Positions 5,220 to 11,816 of a stretch of 11,816 bases of DNA are shown here, one piece after another; the stretch's first letter is position 1; every line of letters starts with the position of its first letter. This DNA is from Kangiellaceae bacterium (lineage in GTDB: Bacteria; Pseudomonadota; Gammaproteobacteria; Enterobacterales; Kangiellaceae): contig JAUUYO010000095.1 in NCBI GenBank assembly GCA_030590405.1, positions 1 to 11,816 of the forward strand, written 5' to 3'. The notes beneath the pieces were generated by a model. It saw nothing but the letters and a program-made list of their open reading frames with translations. It was not told where the DNA came from and searched no databases. The position numbers and the translations under genes were made by a program.

Positions 5220-7130
5220 CTATTTTGCTTTTAGTACTTGTTGTTTTAAAGTGGCTAACCAATCGGGATTAGAACGACCTTTTTTATCCGAAATAACTAC
5301 CGCATTGGACAACATTTCAACTGCCATCGGATGATTACCTTGTTCTAATGCCTGTTCATATTTTTGTTGAAAAACTTTCTCGGGGCTGGCTAAATAATTA
5401 GATAATACCGTACCTAACTCCTTTGATAATTCGGCCGACAGATTATCCATAATCTTGATATCTGAAGGTAAATCCGTTGCCACATAAGCCTGGTGAAATA
5501 ATCCTTTTTGAAATTCGTTGGTTGATTCACCCTGATGGTTTACTTCTTTGGTGATGTTGTCGGTCAACAAAACTTTTTGGGTTGATGGTTCAACGATACG
5601 ATAGGCTACTTCGACAACGGCTAACTTGCGTATATGCTCCACACGAATGGTCACGTCCTCCATTATTTTTTCTTCTACATATTGAGTCGGTGGCTCGCCT
5701 CTTTTACGTTTTTTCCATTTGCTGTATTCGGCAGTTTCAAGCTGATTAATTCCGGTTAACACATTGACGCTTCGCTGACCTTGATTTTTAGTGGTTTCGA
5801 TCGCAGCCTGCAAGACTTCACCATCTATACTGAGTGCTACACCCGAAAACTTGCTATCTTGAACGCTGGAAATATCGGTCACTATTTGCAACTCATTAGC
5901 AAGCTTTTCAAACAGAATTTTTTCCAGTTTACTGGCGACCCTTCTTCCGACAGAAGCAACCACCGAATTAGATGATAAAACTTCCTTAAATTCTGACATC
6001 GCTAATTTGGTGGTAGCGCGGTTAGAAATGTCTTCAACGAGTTTAGCCATGCTTTCCTCAAGTGTGGGATAAGCCGGGTCAAACTCTTTAATCACACTCA
6101 ACAATGCAAATTTTTGCCCATTGGCATTTTGCAAAGCTGAAGCTTTTTGCATAACTAAATCCAGAAATTTCTTTTCCTGAATAAAGCCCCGTGAGTTAAG
6201 TGCCAATTTTTGTTGAATATCTCGGCCTCTTTGAAATTCAGTATAAGCCGTGTAGAGATCATTATTGTTATAAGATTTCTGTGCATTGCTGGCAAAATAG
6301 TTAGCCAAAAATGAAATGGTTCTTTCCATTTTTTTACGTATCTGCAACATGATTGGCTTATCTGCTACTTCAATAAATGCTTGATAAGCGAGTTCAGGTT
6401 TTGCATTTTCCATTGCACTTCTAAAATTTTGTTCAAAAAGAGCAGCTTCGCTTTGCGATAATAGAGATTCAAATTGAATATTACCGGGATCAAGCACTAT
6501 GCCTTTTTGTGCCGATTCCAGGGCGATATTGTACATTCGTTTTTTATAAGCGTCTCTACCTGTAGTTGATAACCGCAGGATGCTTTCTGCCAATTTCTTT
6601 TGATATTGCTCACTTTCAATTTGACCTTTGCCAGACAAAATAGCAGATTTTTTCATCCATCTCATTTTTTCAACAATATCAACGCTGTTGTCGTCAGTTT
6701 TACTCACTGCATCACTGATTTCGAAATTAGTTTGGTCGATAGCTTGTTGAACTTTGGGCATTAATAATACATAGCGTTTGGCATCCCATTGATTCATGTT
6801 AGCGATATTATCTTTTAGACTGACTAAGGTCACTCGATCAACTAACCCGTATTGAGTTTTTTTATTCGCTAAAGTATCACTAACTTGCGAAACACGATCT
6901 TGAACCAGTAATGCGGCAATCTGTGATTGGATTTGAATGAATTCTTTTTTATTGGAGCCTCGGCTATCCAAGATTAATTGACCAGCACGGTCATACAAAG
7001 ATTCAAGGGTACCGTTATCTTTTGCCTGACTAATATCTGATGGAGCGATTAGCGCTTTTTTTGAACCTCCACAGGCCAAAATACCGCTAATAAATATCAT
7101 AGCGACCAAGTTAATAACTATTCGATTCAT
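5220..7130 (-). CDS. Large outer-membrane-type lipoprotein with TPR-like and beta-rich halves
   Basis: A 636-aa protein I do not recognise by family. It starts at ATG 7130, preceded by GTGAG about 8 bases upstream. It begins with a short type II signal peptide ending in the lipobox ILAC, so Cys20 should be lipidated; Gly at +2 is not an inner-membrane retention signal, so the outer membrane is expected. Residues about 175-345 are helical and TPR-like (for example YKKRMYNIALESAQKGIVLDP and LYTAYTEFQRGRD). Residues about 425-530 are beta-rich (FSGVALSIDGEV; DVTIRVEHIRKLAVVEVAYRI). The C-terminal 560-636 is helical and contains another TPR-like hairpin (FQQKYEQALEQGNHPMAVEML). The gene follows the kinase gene after 46 bases with no terminator between, so they are probably co-transcribed. 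A longer open frame to 7325 overlaps the kinase gene but would bury the signal peptide and is rejected. It may be a periplasm-facing partner or sensor for the kinase (inference). Confidence 0.82.
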   Translation of the reverse strand: MNRIVINLVAMIFISGILACGGSKKALIAPSDISQAKDNGTLESLYDRAGQLILDSRGSNKKEFIQIQSQIAALLVQDRVSQVSDTLANKKTQYGLVDRVTLVSLKDNIANMNQWDAKRYVLLMPKVQQAIDQTNFEISDAVSKTDDNSVDIVEKMRWMKKSAILSGKGQIESEQYQKKLAESILRLSTTGRDAYKKRMYNIALESAQKGIVLDPGNIQFESLLSQSEAALFEQNFRSAMENAKPELAYQAFIEVADKPIMLQIRKKMERTISFLANYFASNAQKSYNNNDLYTAYTEFQRGRDIQQKLALNSRGFIQEKKFLDLVMQKASALQNANGQKFALLSVIKEFDPAYPTLEESMAKLVEDISNRATTKLAMSEFKEVLSSNSVVASVGRRVASKLEKILFEKLANELQIVTDISSVQDSKFSGVALSIDGEVLQAAIETTKNQGQRSVNVLTGINQLETAEYSKWKKRKRGEPPTQYVEEKIMEDVTIRVEHIRKLAVVEVAYRIVEPSTQKVLLTDNITKEVNHQGESTNEFQKGLFHQAYVATDLPSDIKIMDNLSAELSKELGTVLSNYLASPEKVFQQKYEQALEQGNHPMAVEMLSNAVVISDKKGRSNPDWLATLKQQVLKAK

Positions 7131-7176
7131 TTTATTACTCACTTTAATTTGATTAGCATGATTAAAATAAAAAGCC

Positions 7177-9780
7177 TTATAACTGTGGCTGCTGTTTTTC
7201 ATCATTCCCTTCTTCTTCATTCTTTTGCTCGTCATTCTTTTGTTCATTTTGGAGTTGTTCATCAGAAAGCCGTTTTTCTGTCGCTTGCGACGAGCCGTCT
7301 GATGAATCAACGGCTGGTTGATCAAGCTTTGTTGCTTCGGCTTGGCCAGATTCTTCGAGTGTCGTATTATTTTCAGTTGTTTCTTGTTCTTGTTCTTGTG
7401 ATTGTTCTGGGTCTTGCGAAATAGTCTCCTGCAAAATAGTCTCTGGTAAAATAGTCTCCTGAGAAACAGACTCTTGCAGATTCATTTGCTCGGCGACTAC
7501 TAGCTCCTCAATTTTGATCAAATAGTTTTCGATTTGAGAATGTTCAGGGTCAAAAATTTGTAGTTTGGCAAGCCACTGTCTGGCGGGCGATTCTAAGTGA
7601 TTAGAAAGTGCGACATCAATATTGTCAACAATCGTTTTTTCGATGCATTTAATTGCTTCGATAGCGAGTGGTTCTTTATCATCAATTTCCAAAGCGGCTT
7701 TGTATTTATCTAATGCATTGTTACCCACAGGTTCCACTAAACTCCCTTGCCCCAACAAATTTTTAGCCGTATCCAGAATGCTTTGTAGCCGCATTTGAAC
7801 TAAAGGATCGGCTAATTTATCCTGACGTTTTTGCTCTATTTGTTTTTTTTCTGCGACAATGGCTTGCTGACGCTGTTTTTCTTTTAACCTTTTGCTGAAA
7901 AGTCTTTTTGCAGCACTCACTTGGCCTTCGATTTCTAAAAAATCTCGTTCAGCAAATGAGATGGTTTTTGCTTTGGCCAGGTAGCTTCTTGCTTTTTGGA
8001 ATTTATTTTCTTTCACCGCCTTGTCGATAAGTGCCAGATATTTTTCAGTAATAATATTTAGCCCCCGCTTTGCCTGAATATTATTTGGATCTAATTCTAG
8101 TGCTGATTCAAAATAATAGATCGCGTTATGACTTTCCGGATTGCCGAGGCGATTTTCAGAGAGAGCTAGCTCAGCTGATTGAATGAAGTCATTCAATTGT
8201 TTTGTCGTTTGTTGTCGTTGTGACACCAAACTGTCGTAAGTCCTCTTATAATCGGCAACAATCCGTTTGGTCGAATCTAACTGGCGATTATCACGGTCGG
8301 CAGACTCCACCAATTGCAACCAATTGTAGGCAATATCAAACTGCTCGTTTTTGGCCGAGGATTTCGCCTCCTCCAAAGCTATGACAATGACATTGTTTTT
8401 TATTCGTGTAATATTTTCATTGCCGGGAGCGAGCGATTTGGCGGTCGTCAAAACATCCAACGCTTGTTGAATATCAGTTAACTCATGTGGCGAGTACTGC
8501 GCCAGGGTGTCAGCCTGCTGAATCAGTTGTCCAACTCGCTCATCCTCTGCAAGTTTTTTTTGAACTACTGCATCCGAGGATTGGCCATTATTTTTGTTAT
8601 TGGTATCAGTCTGAGTTTTACCATTTTTCCGGTTGGTTGTTAGTTGGCTTGCGTTAGCTTTTTTATTCAGGCCGGTCTGATTATCTGTTTGTGTCGTTTT
8701 TGGTTGCGTCGATTCTAGCCCTAGCAACACTTTAACCTTTGGTAACCAACTGGCTCTCATGGCATAGCCACCACCAATTGCGATGAGCAAAACAAACACT
8801 GTAGTAATCAATGGCACTCGACTTTTAGTCTCGGGTAACACATTAATGCGTTGGTCTACCTGAAAATTGTCATTTAGTTCAAAAGACTCATCGCTAAAAT
8901 CCTCTCTTCGACCAACCTGATTGTTCACTTTAGACGTAACTGGTTTAACTGCGGCCTTTTTTACTATTTTTGACTCTTGCCCATTGCTAAGATACTCCTT
9001 GATTGCAATCGCAAGCTCTTGTCCTGTTTGAAAACGACCTTGTGGTTTTTTATCTAATAAGCCATCAATTAACCATTGAAAATGATTGAGCCTGGCAGGT
9101 AATTGCGGCACAGGTTTAGTCACATGTTGGATACAAACGGAGACTGAATCCTCACCGGTAAAAGGGACTTTTCGAGTCATCATTTCATACAAAATAATCC
9201 CTAAACTATAAAGGTCAGACCGACCATCGAGTTTGCGACCACGACATTGCTCTGGACTCATATACTCGGGTGTACCAATTAACTTACCAGTCTGGGTCAT
9301 TTGAGTGGATGAGTTAGATGCCTTGGCGATGCCAAAATCCGTGAGCACCGGCTGCTCGTTATCATCGAATAAAATATTCTCGGATTTAACATCTCGGTGA
9401 ACATAACCCTTTTTATGGGCAAAATGCAATGCTTGAGCCAGTTTGGCAATAATGATCAGGGCTTCTTTTGCCTTAAGCCCTTTAGCTATCCTTGTTTTTA
9501 ACTCCTGACCACGCATGTATTCCATCGCCAGATAATAAAAACTACCGCTTTCACCAACATCATAAACAGTCACAATTCTGGCGTGAGACAACTTAGCAAC
9601 AATTTTTGCTTCTCGGATAAATCGTTCACCAAAGCTTGGATCGGCAGCCAATGCAGGAGACATAACTTTCAGCGCTACTTCTCGATCAAAACCTTGCTGG
9701 ATCGCCAAATATACAGTTGCCTGCCCACCGACCCCTAAGGTTCTAACTATTTTATAACCCGGTATTTCTATTGCACTCAC
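7177..9780 (-). CDS. Transmembrane Ser/Thr protein kinase (PknB/Hanks type) with TPR-like extracytoplasmic region
   Basis: An 867-aa membrane kinase. The cytoplasmic domain (about 8-265) has a complete active site: Gly-loop GVGGQATVY (16-24), ATP Lys38 (VALKV), helix-C Glu57, catalytic HRDVKSEN with Asp130 and Asn135, DFG 148-150, a Ser/Thr-rich activation loop (SNSSTQMTQTGKLIGTPEY, with T161 and T165 the likeliest autophosphorylation sites) and SPE at 175-177. A basic, Asn/Ser-rich linker leads to one membrane helix (about 323-341), then a polar linker. TPR-like helices follow at about 533-608 (ALELDPNN) and 685-755, with a Lys/Gln-rich coiled coil between (about 620-660). The last 100 residues are a low-complexity Glu/Gln/Asn/Ser tail containing four 5-aa repeats at 769-788. 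The start is GTG with GGAA 9 bases upstream. No PASTA domain or partner phosphatase is seen. The lipoprotein gene lies 46 bases downstream. The kinase function is firm; input and targets are unknown. Confidence 0.93.
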   Translation of the reverse strand: MSAIEIPGYKIVRTLGVGGQATVYLAIQQGFDREVALKVMSPALAADPSFGERFIREAKIVAKLSHARIVTVYDVGESGSFYYLAMEYMRGQELKTRIAKGLKAKEALIIIAKLAQALHFAHKKGYVHRDVKSENILFDDNEQPVLTDFGIAKASNSSTQMTQTGKLIGTPEYMSPEQCRGRKLDGRSDLYSLGIILYEMMTRKVPFTGEDSVSVCIQHVTKPVPQLPARLNHFQWLIDGLLDKKPQGRFQTGQELAIAIKEYLSNGQESKIVKKAAVKPVTSKVNNQVGRREDFSDESFELNDNFQVDQRINVLPETKSRVPLITTVFVLLIAIGGGYAMRASWLPKVKVLLGLESTQPKTTQTDNQTGLNKKANASQLTTNRKNGKTQTDTNNKNNGQSSDAVVQKKLAEDERVGQLIQQADTLAQYSPHELTDIQQALDVLTTAKSLAPGNENITRIKNNVIVIALEEAKSSAKNEQFDIAYNWLQLVESADRDNRQLDSTKRIVADYKRTYDSLVSQRQQTTKQLNDFIQSAELALSENRLGNPESHNAIYYFESALELDPNNIQAKRGLNIITEKYLALIDKAVKENKFQKARSYLAKAKTISFAERDFLEIEGQVSAAKRLFSKRLKEKQRQQAIVAEKKQIEQKRQDKLADPLVQMRLQSILDTAKNLLGQGSLVEPVGNNALDKYKAALEIDDKEPLAIEAIKCIEKTIVDNIDVALSNHLESPARQWLAKLQIFDPEHSQIENYLIKIEELVVAEQMNLQESVSQETILPETILQETISQDPEQSQEQEQETTENNTTLEESGQAEATKLDQPAVDSSDGSSQATEKRLSDEQLQNEQKNDEQKNEEEGNDEKQQPQL
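7217..7246. repeat. Two 15-bp tandem units inside the kinase tail
   Basis: TCATTCTTTTGCTCG and TCATTCTTTTGTTCA are adjacent copies differing at two of the last three bases. They encode EQKND and EQKNE near the C-terminus of the kinase. The unit is a multiple of three, so gain or loss keeps the frame. Confidence 0.7.
7416..7475. repeat. Four 15-bp tandem units inside the kinase tail
   Basis: Units at 7416-7430, 7431-7445, 7446-7460 and 7461-7475 share the pattern G(C/T/A)(G/A)AAATAGTCTCCT; the fourth is the most diverged. They encode QESVS, QETIL, PETIL and QETIS (kinase residues 769-788). A 15-bp unit changes tail length by five residues without breaking the frame. Confidence 0.75.
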
Positions 9781-9883
9781 TGAGGTTTATTCCGCTGTTC
9801 TTATAAGGTTATTTATTGGCAACTATTCCTTGAGTTACTAAATTGCTTTGTAAACTGAATAGTTATTATTCTTTATAATCAAA

Positions 9884-9899
9884 AACTTAAGATTAAGTT
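9884..9899. repeat. 16-bp palindrome, possible operator
   Basis: AACTTAA-GA-TTAAGTT is an exact inverted repeat with 7-bp arms, about 105 bases upstream of the kinase start and 184 bases upstream of the DUF6316 start. The 2-base centre suggests a protein-binding site rather than a hairpin. In so AT-rich a region a chance palindrome is not excluded. Confidence 0.4.
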
Positions 9900-10035
9900 C
9901 ATCTCTGTGGATATAGTAGCAAAGGAATGCTGTTGTTTGTATAAATAATCACATATATAGGTGTATAAAAACCAAATTGTTTAGATAACCTGGACGAAAA
10001 TCACAATTTATTATCCTCACGCCTTATTTTTAACC

Positions 10036-10041
10036 TATAAT
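10036..10041 (+). promoter_or_regulatory. Probable -10 element for the DUF6316 gene
   Basis: A perfect TATAAT lies about 41 bases before the start codon. The hexamers 16-18 bases upstream (around ATCCTC) are poor -35 matches, so an activator or another sigma factor might be needed. Confidence 0.4.
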
Positions 10042-10082
10042 TTATTTGCAACTCTAATTGATGTTCAGCAAAGGAGAACATT

Positions 10083-10277
10083 ATGCGAACTCGCTCAGGA
10101 GAAGCAGCGCGCCCCTGGTTCAGGTCAAAACGGTATTACCACACTGGTGAAGGCTGGTGGTTTATGACTAGAGAAAATAAGGAGTTGGGGCCTTATGAGT
10201 CCCAGCACGATGCCGAAAACGAATTGATCCTATATATTCGCCACACTAATTTAATCGGAGATATTCCCTCAAGGTGA
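10083..10277 (+). CDS. DUF6316 family small protein
   Basis: A 64-aa protein with the look of the DUF6316 family, small uncharacterised gammaproteobacterial proteins. Family-like features are the opening MRTRSGE, a basic RSKRYYHTGEGWWFMTRE block (residues 14-31) rich in aromatic residues, then the LGPYESQHDAENELILYI segment (35-52). It is soluble, with no signal peptide or membrane helix. The start is very clear: AAGGAG lies six bases before ATG, the best Shine-Dalgarno in the window, so strong translation is expected. It is a single gene, divergent from the kinase and convergent with tcdA. Function is unknown; the fold could be a small beta-alpha unit, but that is a guess. The family call is from memory of the motif pattern. 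Confidence 0.78.
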   Translation: MRTRSGEAARPWFRSKRYYHTGEGWWFMTRENKELGPYESQHDAENELILYIRHTNLIGDIPSR

Positions 10278-10287
10278 CTGGATTTTA

Positions 10288-10307
10288 AACAGTCTCTGGA
10301 GCCTGTT
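10288..10307. terminator. Weak hairpin between DUF6316 and tcdA
   Basis: AACAG and CTGTT can pair, with a further CT/AG pair inside across one mismatch. Only a short TTT follows on the minus side and none on the plus side. It lies between two convergent stops. A competing hairpin, GACTG (10276-10280) with CAGTC (10290-10294), shares bases with it. Either could reduce read-through, but neither is a clear terminator. Confidence 0.28.
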
Positions 10308-10320
10308 GAGCTTTCATAGT

Positions 10321-11088
10321 TCAAGACTCCGCCAATTTATTAATGATCCTCGCTGCTGCGATCATCCCAAAAGTGGCGGTGACAGTGACCCCGGCCCCCA
10401 ATCCTTGTGCGCAATCTAATCGAGCACTCCCCTCTCGGGTTTGTTTTTCATAACTGACGCTACCATCGGCTTTTGGGTAAACAAGTTGTTCTGTTGAATA
10501 AATGCATTCGACCCCGAAACGCCGTTTAGGATTTTTACTGAAATTATGATTTCTGCGTAACTCGTTTCTCACTTTAGCTGAAAGGGGATCTTGCCATGAG
10601 CGGCTTAAGTCTCCGACGGTAATTTTCAGTGGATCTTTTTGTCCTCCAGCCCCCCCCATTGAAATGATTTTTACCTTTTGTCGTTTGCAATAAGCTATCA
10701 TAGTGGCTTTTGTTCGCGCATTATCAATGGCATCGACCACATAATCGGTATTATTGTCGATGTATTCAGTCAGATTGTCTTTATTAATAAAGTCCACTAC
10801 AGGAACCACCTGGCAGTCTGGATTAATAAGCTTGATCCGTTCGGCCATCACTTCGACTTTCAATCGCCCAATATTGTCATCTGTTGCGTGTATTTGCCGA
10901 TTTGTATTCGTCACGCAAAGATCATCCATATCAATCAAGATAATTTTGCCTATAGCCGTCCTTGCCAGAGCTTCAGCCACCCAACTACCGACTCCGCCAA
11001 TACCAACGATGGTAACGCAAGATTGATTAAGTTTTTCGACACCTGTTTGTGAATAAAGCCTTTGGCTTCCGCCAAATTTATACTGCAT
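10321..11088 (-). CDS. tcdA: tRNA threonylcarbamoyladenosine dehydratase TcdA (CsdL)
   Basis: TcdA is an E1-like (ThiF/MoeB family) enzyme that uses ATP to dehydrate t6A37 to cyclic ct6A37 in tRNAs reading ANN codons. The 255-aa protein has the nucleotide-binding GIGGVGS (29-35), the LIDMDDLCVTNTNRQ block (51-65, with Asp53 and Arg64 of the adenylation site), VVDAID (117-122), the SMGGAGGQ loop (143-150), FGVECIYSTEQLVYP (about 191-205), and a C-terminal GLGAGVTVTATFG hydrophobic segment (about 232-244) typical of TcdA and associated with membrane or dimer contacts. Length is slightly shorter than the E. coli form. It starts with ATG at 11088 without a good Shine-Dalgarno. A good sigma70 promoter lies about 50 bases upstream. 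csdA and csdE, its partners in E. coli, are not in the window. tRNA-Arg(UCG) is not an ANN-reading tRNA. Confidence 0.95.
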   Translation of the reverse strand: MQYKFGGSQRLYSQTGVEKLNQSCVTIVGIGGVGSWVAEALARTAIGKIILIDMDDLCVTNTNRQIHATDDNIGRLKVEVMAERIKLINPDCQVVPVVDFINKDNLTEYIDNNTDYVVDAIDNARTKATMIAYCKRQKVKIISMGGAGGQKDPLKITVGDLSRSWQDPLSAKVRNELRRNHNFSKNPKRRFGVECIYSTEQLVYPKADGSVSYEKQTREGSARLDCAQGLGAGVTVTATFGMIAAARIINKLAES

Positions 11089-11138
11089 AGGATTTACCGG
11101 GTTGTTACGCTCTGAGCAACTGAACTGATTGAGCTGGG

Positions 11139-11166
11139 ATTATAGTGATAAATTTAATTATTCCAA
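11139..11166 (-). promoter_or_regulatory. Sigma70-type promoter of tcdA
   Basis: On the minus strand TTGGAA (11166..11161) and a perfect TATAAT (11144..11139) are separated by 16 bases, and the predicted start is about 45 bases before the tcdA ATG. It is the best promoter match in the window. Its -35 lies inside the left copy of the 14-bp repeat at 11157-11183. Confidence 0.68.
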
Positions 11167-11183
11167 AACTATTATTCCAAAAC
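11157..11183. repeat. 14-bp direct repeat at the tcdA promoter
   Basis: ATTATTCCAAAACT occurs at 11157-11170 and again, complete except for its last base, at 11171-11183. The first copy contains the tcdA -35 hexamer. It could be a tandem binding site or a slippage duplication. Confidence 0.6.
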
Positions 11184-11370
11184 AATTTAGAAAAATAATC
11201 CCCCAATCTCATTATAGAAAAACCTAAAATCAAAGAAGCCTTGGCTGTATAATGGTTTACAACCAAACAAGACCATCACCCAATGACCTAGTCAAGCTTT
11301 TTGATACAACCCAGAAAACATTTGACTCAGGCCGGCTCGCGTGATCTATTCTAACTTTTGGGAGTTAAAA
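11184..11370. other. Leader of the ISAs1 remnant
   Basis: No gene was seen here. On the plus strand a TATAAT (11248-11253) lies within an imperfect inverted repeat TTGGCTGTA / TACAACCAA (11241-11249 and 11258-11266, one mismatch). The left boundary of the insertion element could not be placed. The GC-rich patch around 11326-11343 differs from the AT-rich flank and probably already belongs to the element. Confidence 0.35.
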
Positions 11371-11557
11371 ATGGCCACAACGACTTTGTCTGAAATTTTT
11401 AAAGAATTCAAAGATCCTCGTATGCCATGTGCGCAACGTCATCCATTGATCAATATTATTACAATTGCGATCTGCTCCATTATTTGTGGAGCCGATAACT
11501 TTGTCACAACCGAGTGGGGGACGCGTCTTTCCTTGCTCTATCAACTTACGTTGTCAT
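11371..11557 (+). pseudogene. ISAs1-family transposase, N-terminal remnant
   Basis: It starts at ATG 11371 with GGGAG six bases upstream, so the translation start is intact. The first 50 residues match the N-terminal domain found on ISAs1/H-repeat transposases (DDE_Tnp_1-associated): LSEIFKEFKDPR, then RHPLINIITIAICSIICGADNF, then a TEWG motif. After about 11517 the similarity stops. A complete transposase has roughly 350-380 residues with a DDE catalytic core, all missing here. The reading frame continues to a stop at 11640, but from 11558 on it runs antisense over the hda 3' end and is not transposase. The right terminal repeat was not found. This is a dead element whose 3' part was deleted; it cannot transpose by itself. 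Confidence 0.82.
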
Positions 11558-11816
11558 TTAAAGCTTTAGCACTTTTTTCACAAAAGGTATTGTCACTTTT
11601 CGCTGTTGCGCGATTGATTGAGTATCCAATAAATCAATAATTGAGATCAATTCATTCACACCGCGAGAGGCCCTGGCCAAGATGAATTGAGCAACATCTG
11701 TTGAAATTTCCAAACCGCGATGCTGGGCATTTGAAATCACAAATCCTATTCGCTGTTGATCGGTTAAAGCGTCTAATTTATACACTTCCATCGAGTTAAA
11801 CCGGGACTTTAGATCG
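11558..11816 (-). CDS. hda: Hda, DnaA-inactivating AAA+ protein, C-terminal fragment
   Basis: The frame is open from the right edge of the window to TAA at 11558, giving the last 85 residues. Hda is a DnaA paralogue that, with the DNA-loaded sliding clamp, stimulates ATP hydrolysis by DnaA and so prevents re-initiation of replication. Visible features: DLKSRFNS, equivalent to the SR motif at the start of the lid region; YKLDALTDQQR; the helical ISTDVAQFILARASRGVNEL lid; and the family-typical end RKVTIPFVKKVLKL. The N-terminal clamp-binding motif and the Walker A and B motifs lie outside the window. The ISAs1 remnant lies directly downstream in the opposite orientation, and no terminator is visible after the stop, so the original one may have been lost. 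Confidence 0.93.
   Translation of the reverse strand, partial: DLKSRFNSMEVYKLDALTDQQRIGFVISNAQHRGLEISTDVAQFILARASRGVNELISIIDLLDTQSIAQQRKVTIPFVKKVLKL

Larger units (their letters stand above)
9781..10082. other. Divergent intergenic region, kinase / DUF6316
   Basis: These 302 very AT-rich bases must hold the promoters for the kinase operon (minus) and the DUF6316 gene (plus). A plus-strand TATAAT is at 10036-10041. An exact palindrome is at 9884-9899. No clear -35/-10 pair was found for the kinase direction. No RNA gene or credible open frame was seen. Confidence 0.5.

Noticed and set aside
7131..7325. N-terminal extension of the lipoprotein overlapping the kinase gene
   Set aside because: It would bury the lipoprotein signal peptide, and it reads the repeat-rich kinase tail in another frame, which explains its odd Lys/Met-rich composition.
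7416..7475. CRISPR-like array
   Set aside because: Units are contiguous 15-mers without spacers and encode a regular peptide repeat in the kinase frame.
5220..9780. Type VI secretion kinase module (PpkA-TagQRST-like)
   Set aside because: No Fha, PppA, TagR/S/T or secretion genes in the window, and the kinase C-terminus is TPR-like rather than of the PpkA type.
11241..11266. Imperfect inverted repeat as a terminal repeat of the insertion element
   Set aside because: It forms a self-contained hairpin over a TATAAT box; no matching partner was found at the other side of the remnant.

Overview
The window looks like a piece of the chromosome of an AT-rich gammaproteobacterium (roughly 40% GC by eye). 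The marker genes are a DedD-type septal protein, Hda, TcdA, QueG, a YehS (DUF1456) protein, a UPF0270 (YheU-like) protein and a DUF6316 protein, all families typical of Gammaproteobacteria. The mix, together with a large membrane Ser/Thr kinase, would suit a marine lineage of the Oceanospirillales/Kangiella type. That placement is inference only.

Layout, left to right. Positions 1-142 (minus) hold the first codons of dedD. Positions 265-1485 (minus) encode a FemAB-like/COG3146 acyltransferase-fold protein that probably starts at TTG. Positions 1526-2227 (plus) encode a DUF445 membrane protein ending in a strong terminator. Two small overlapping minus-strand genes follow: yehS (DUF1456) and, upstream of it, a UPF0270 gene. 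An approximately 360-base AT-rich leader containing an 18-bp palindrome precedes an orphan single-domain CheY-type response regulator (3391-3753, plus). A tRNA-Arg(UCG) with encoded CCA lies on the minus strand (3812-3888), back to back with queG (4051-5172, plus).

The centre (5220-9780, minus) is the distinctive part. It holds a two-gene unit of a PknB-type transmembrane Ser/Thr kinase (867 aa, with a large TPR-like extracytoplasmic part and a repeat-built Glu/Gln-rich tail) followed 46 bases later by a 636-aa lipoprotein with a TPR-like half and a beta-rich half. No phosphatase, FHA protein or type VI secretion gene is nearby. I infer a kinase and outer-membrane-lipoprotein pair that could signal across the envelope, with unknown input and targets. 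This is the best candidate in the window for an undescribed system.

The right end has a 302-base intergenic region with a 16-bp palindrome, a 64-aa DUF6316 gene with a consensus ribosome binding site, tcdA on the minus strand with a good sigma70 promoter overlapping a 14-bp tandem repeat, and a broken ISAs1-family transposase whose frame runs antisense into the 3' end of hda. hda is cut by the window edge. Apart from the kinase-lipoprotein pair, the window is mainly housekeeping: division, DnaA regulation and tRNA modification. The tRNA-modifying enzymes QueG and TcdA do not have tRNA-Arg(UCG) as a substrate, so their proximity to it is probably coincidental.
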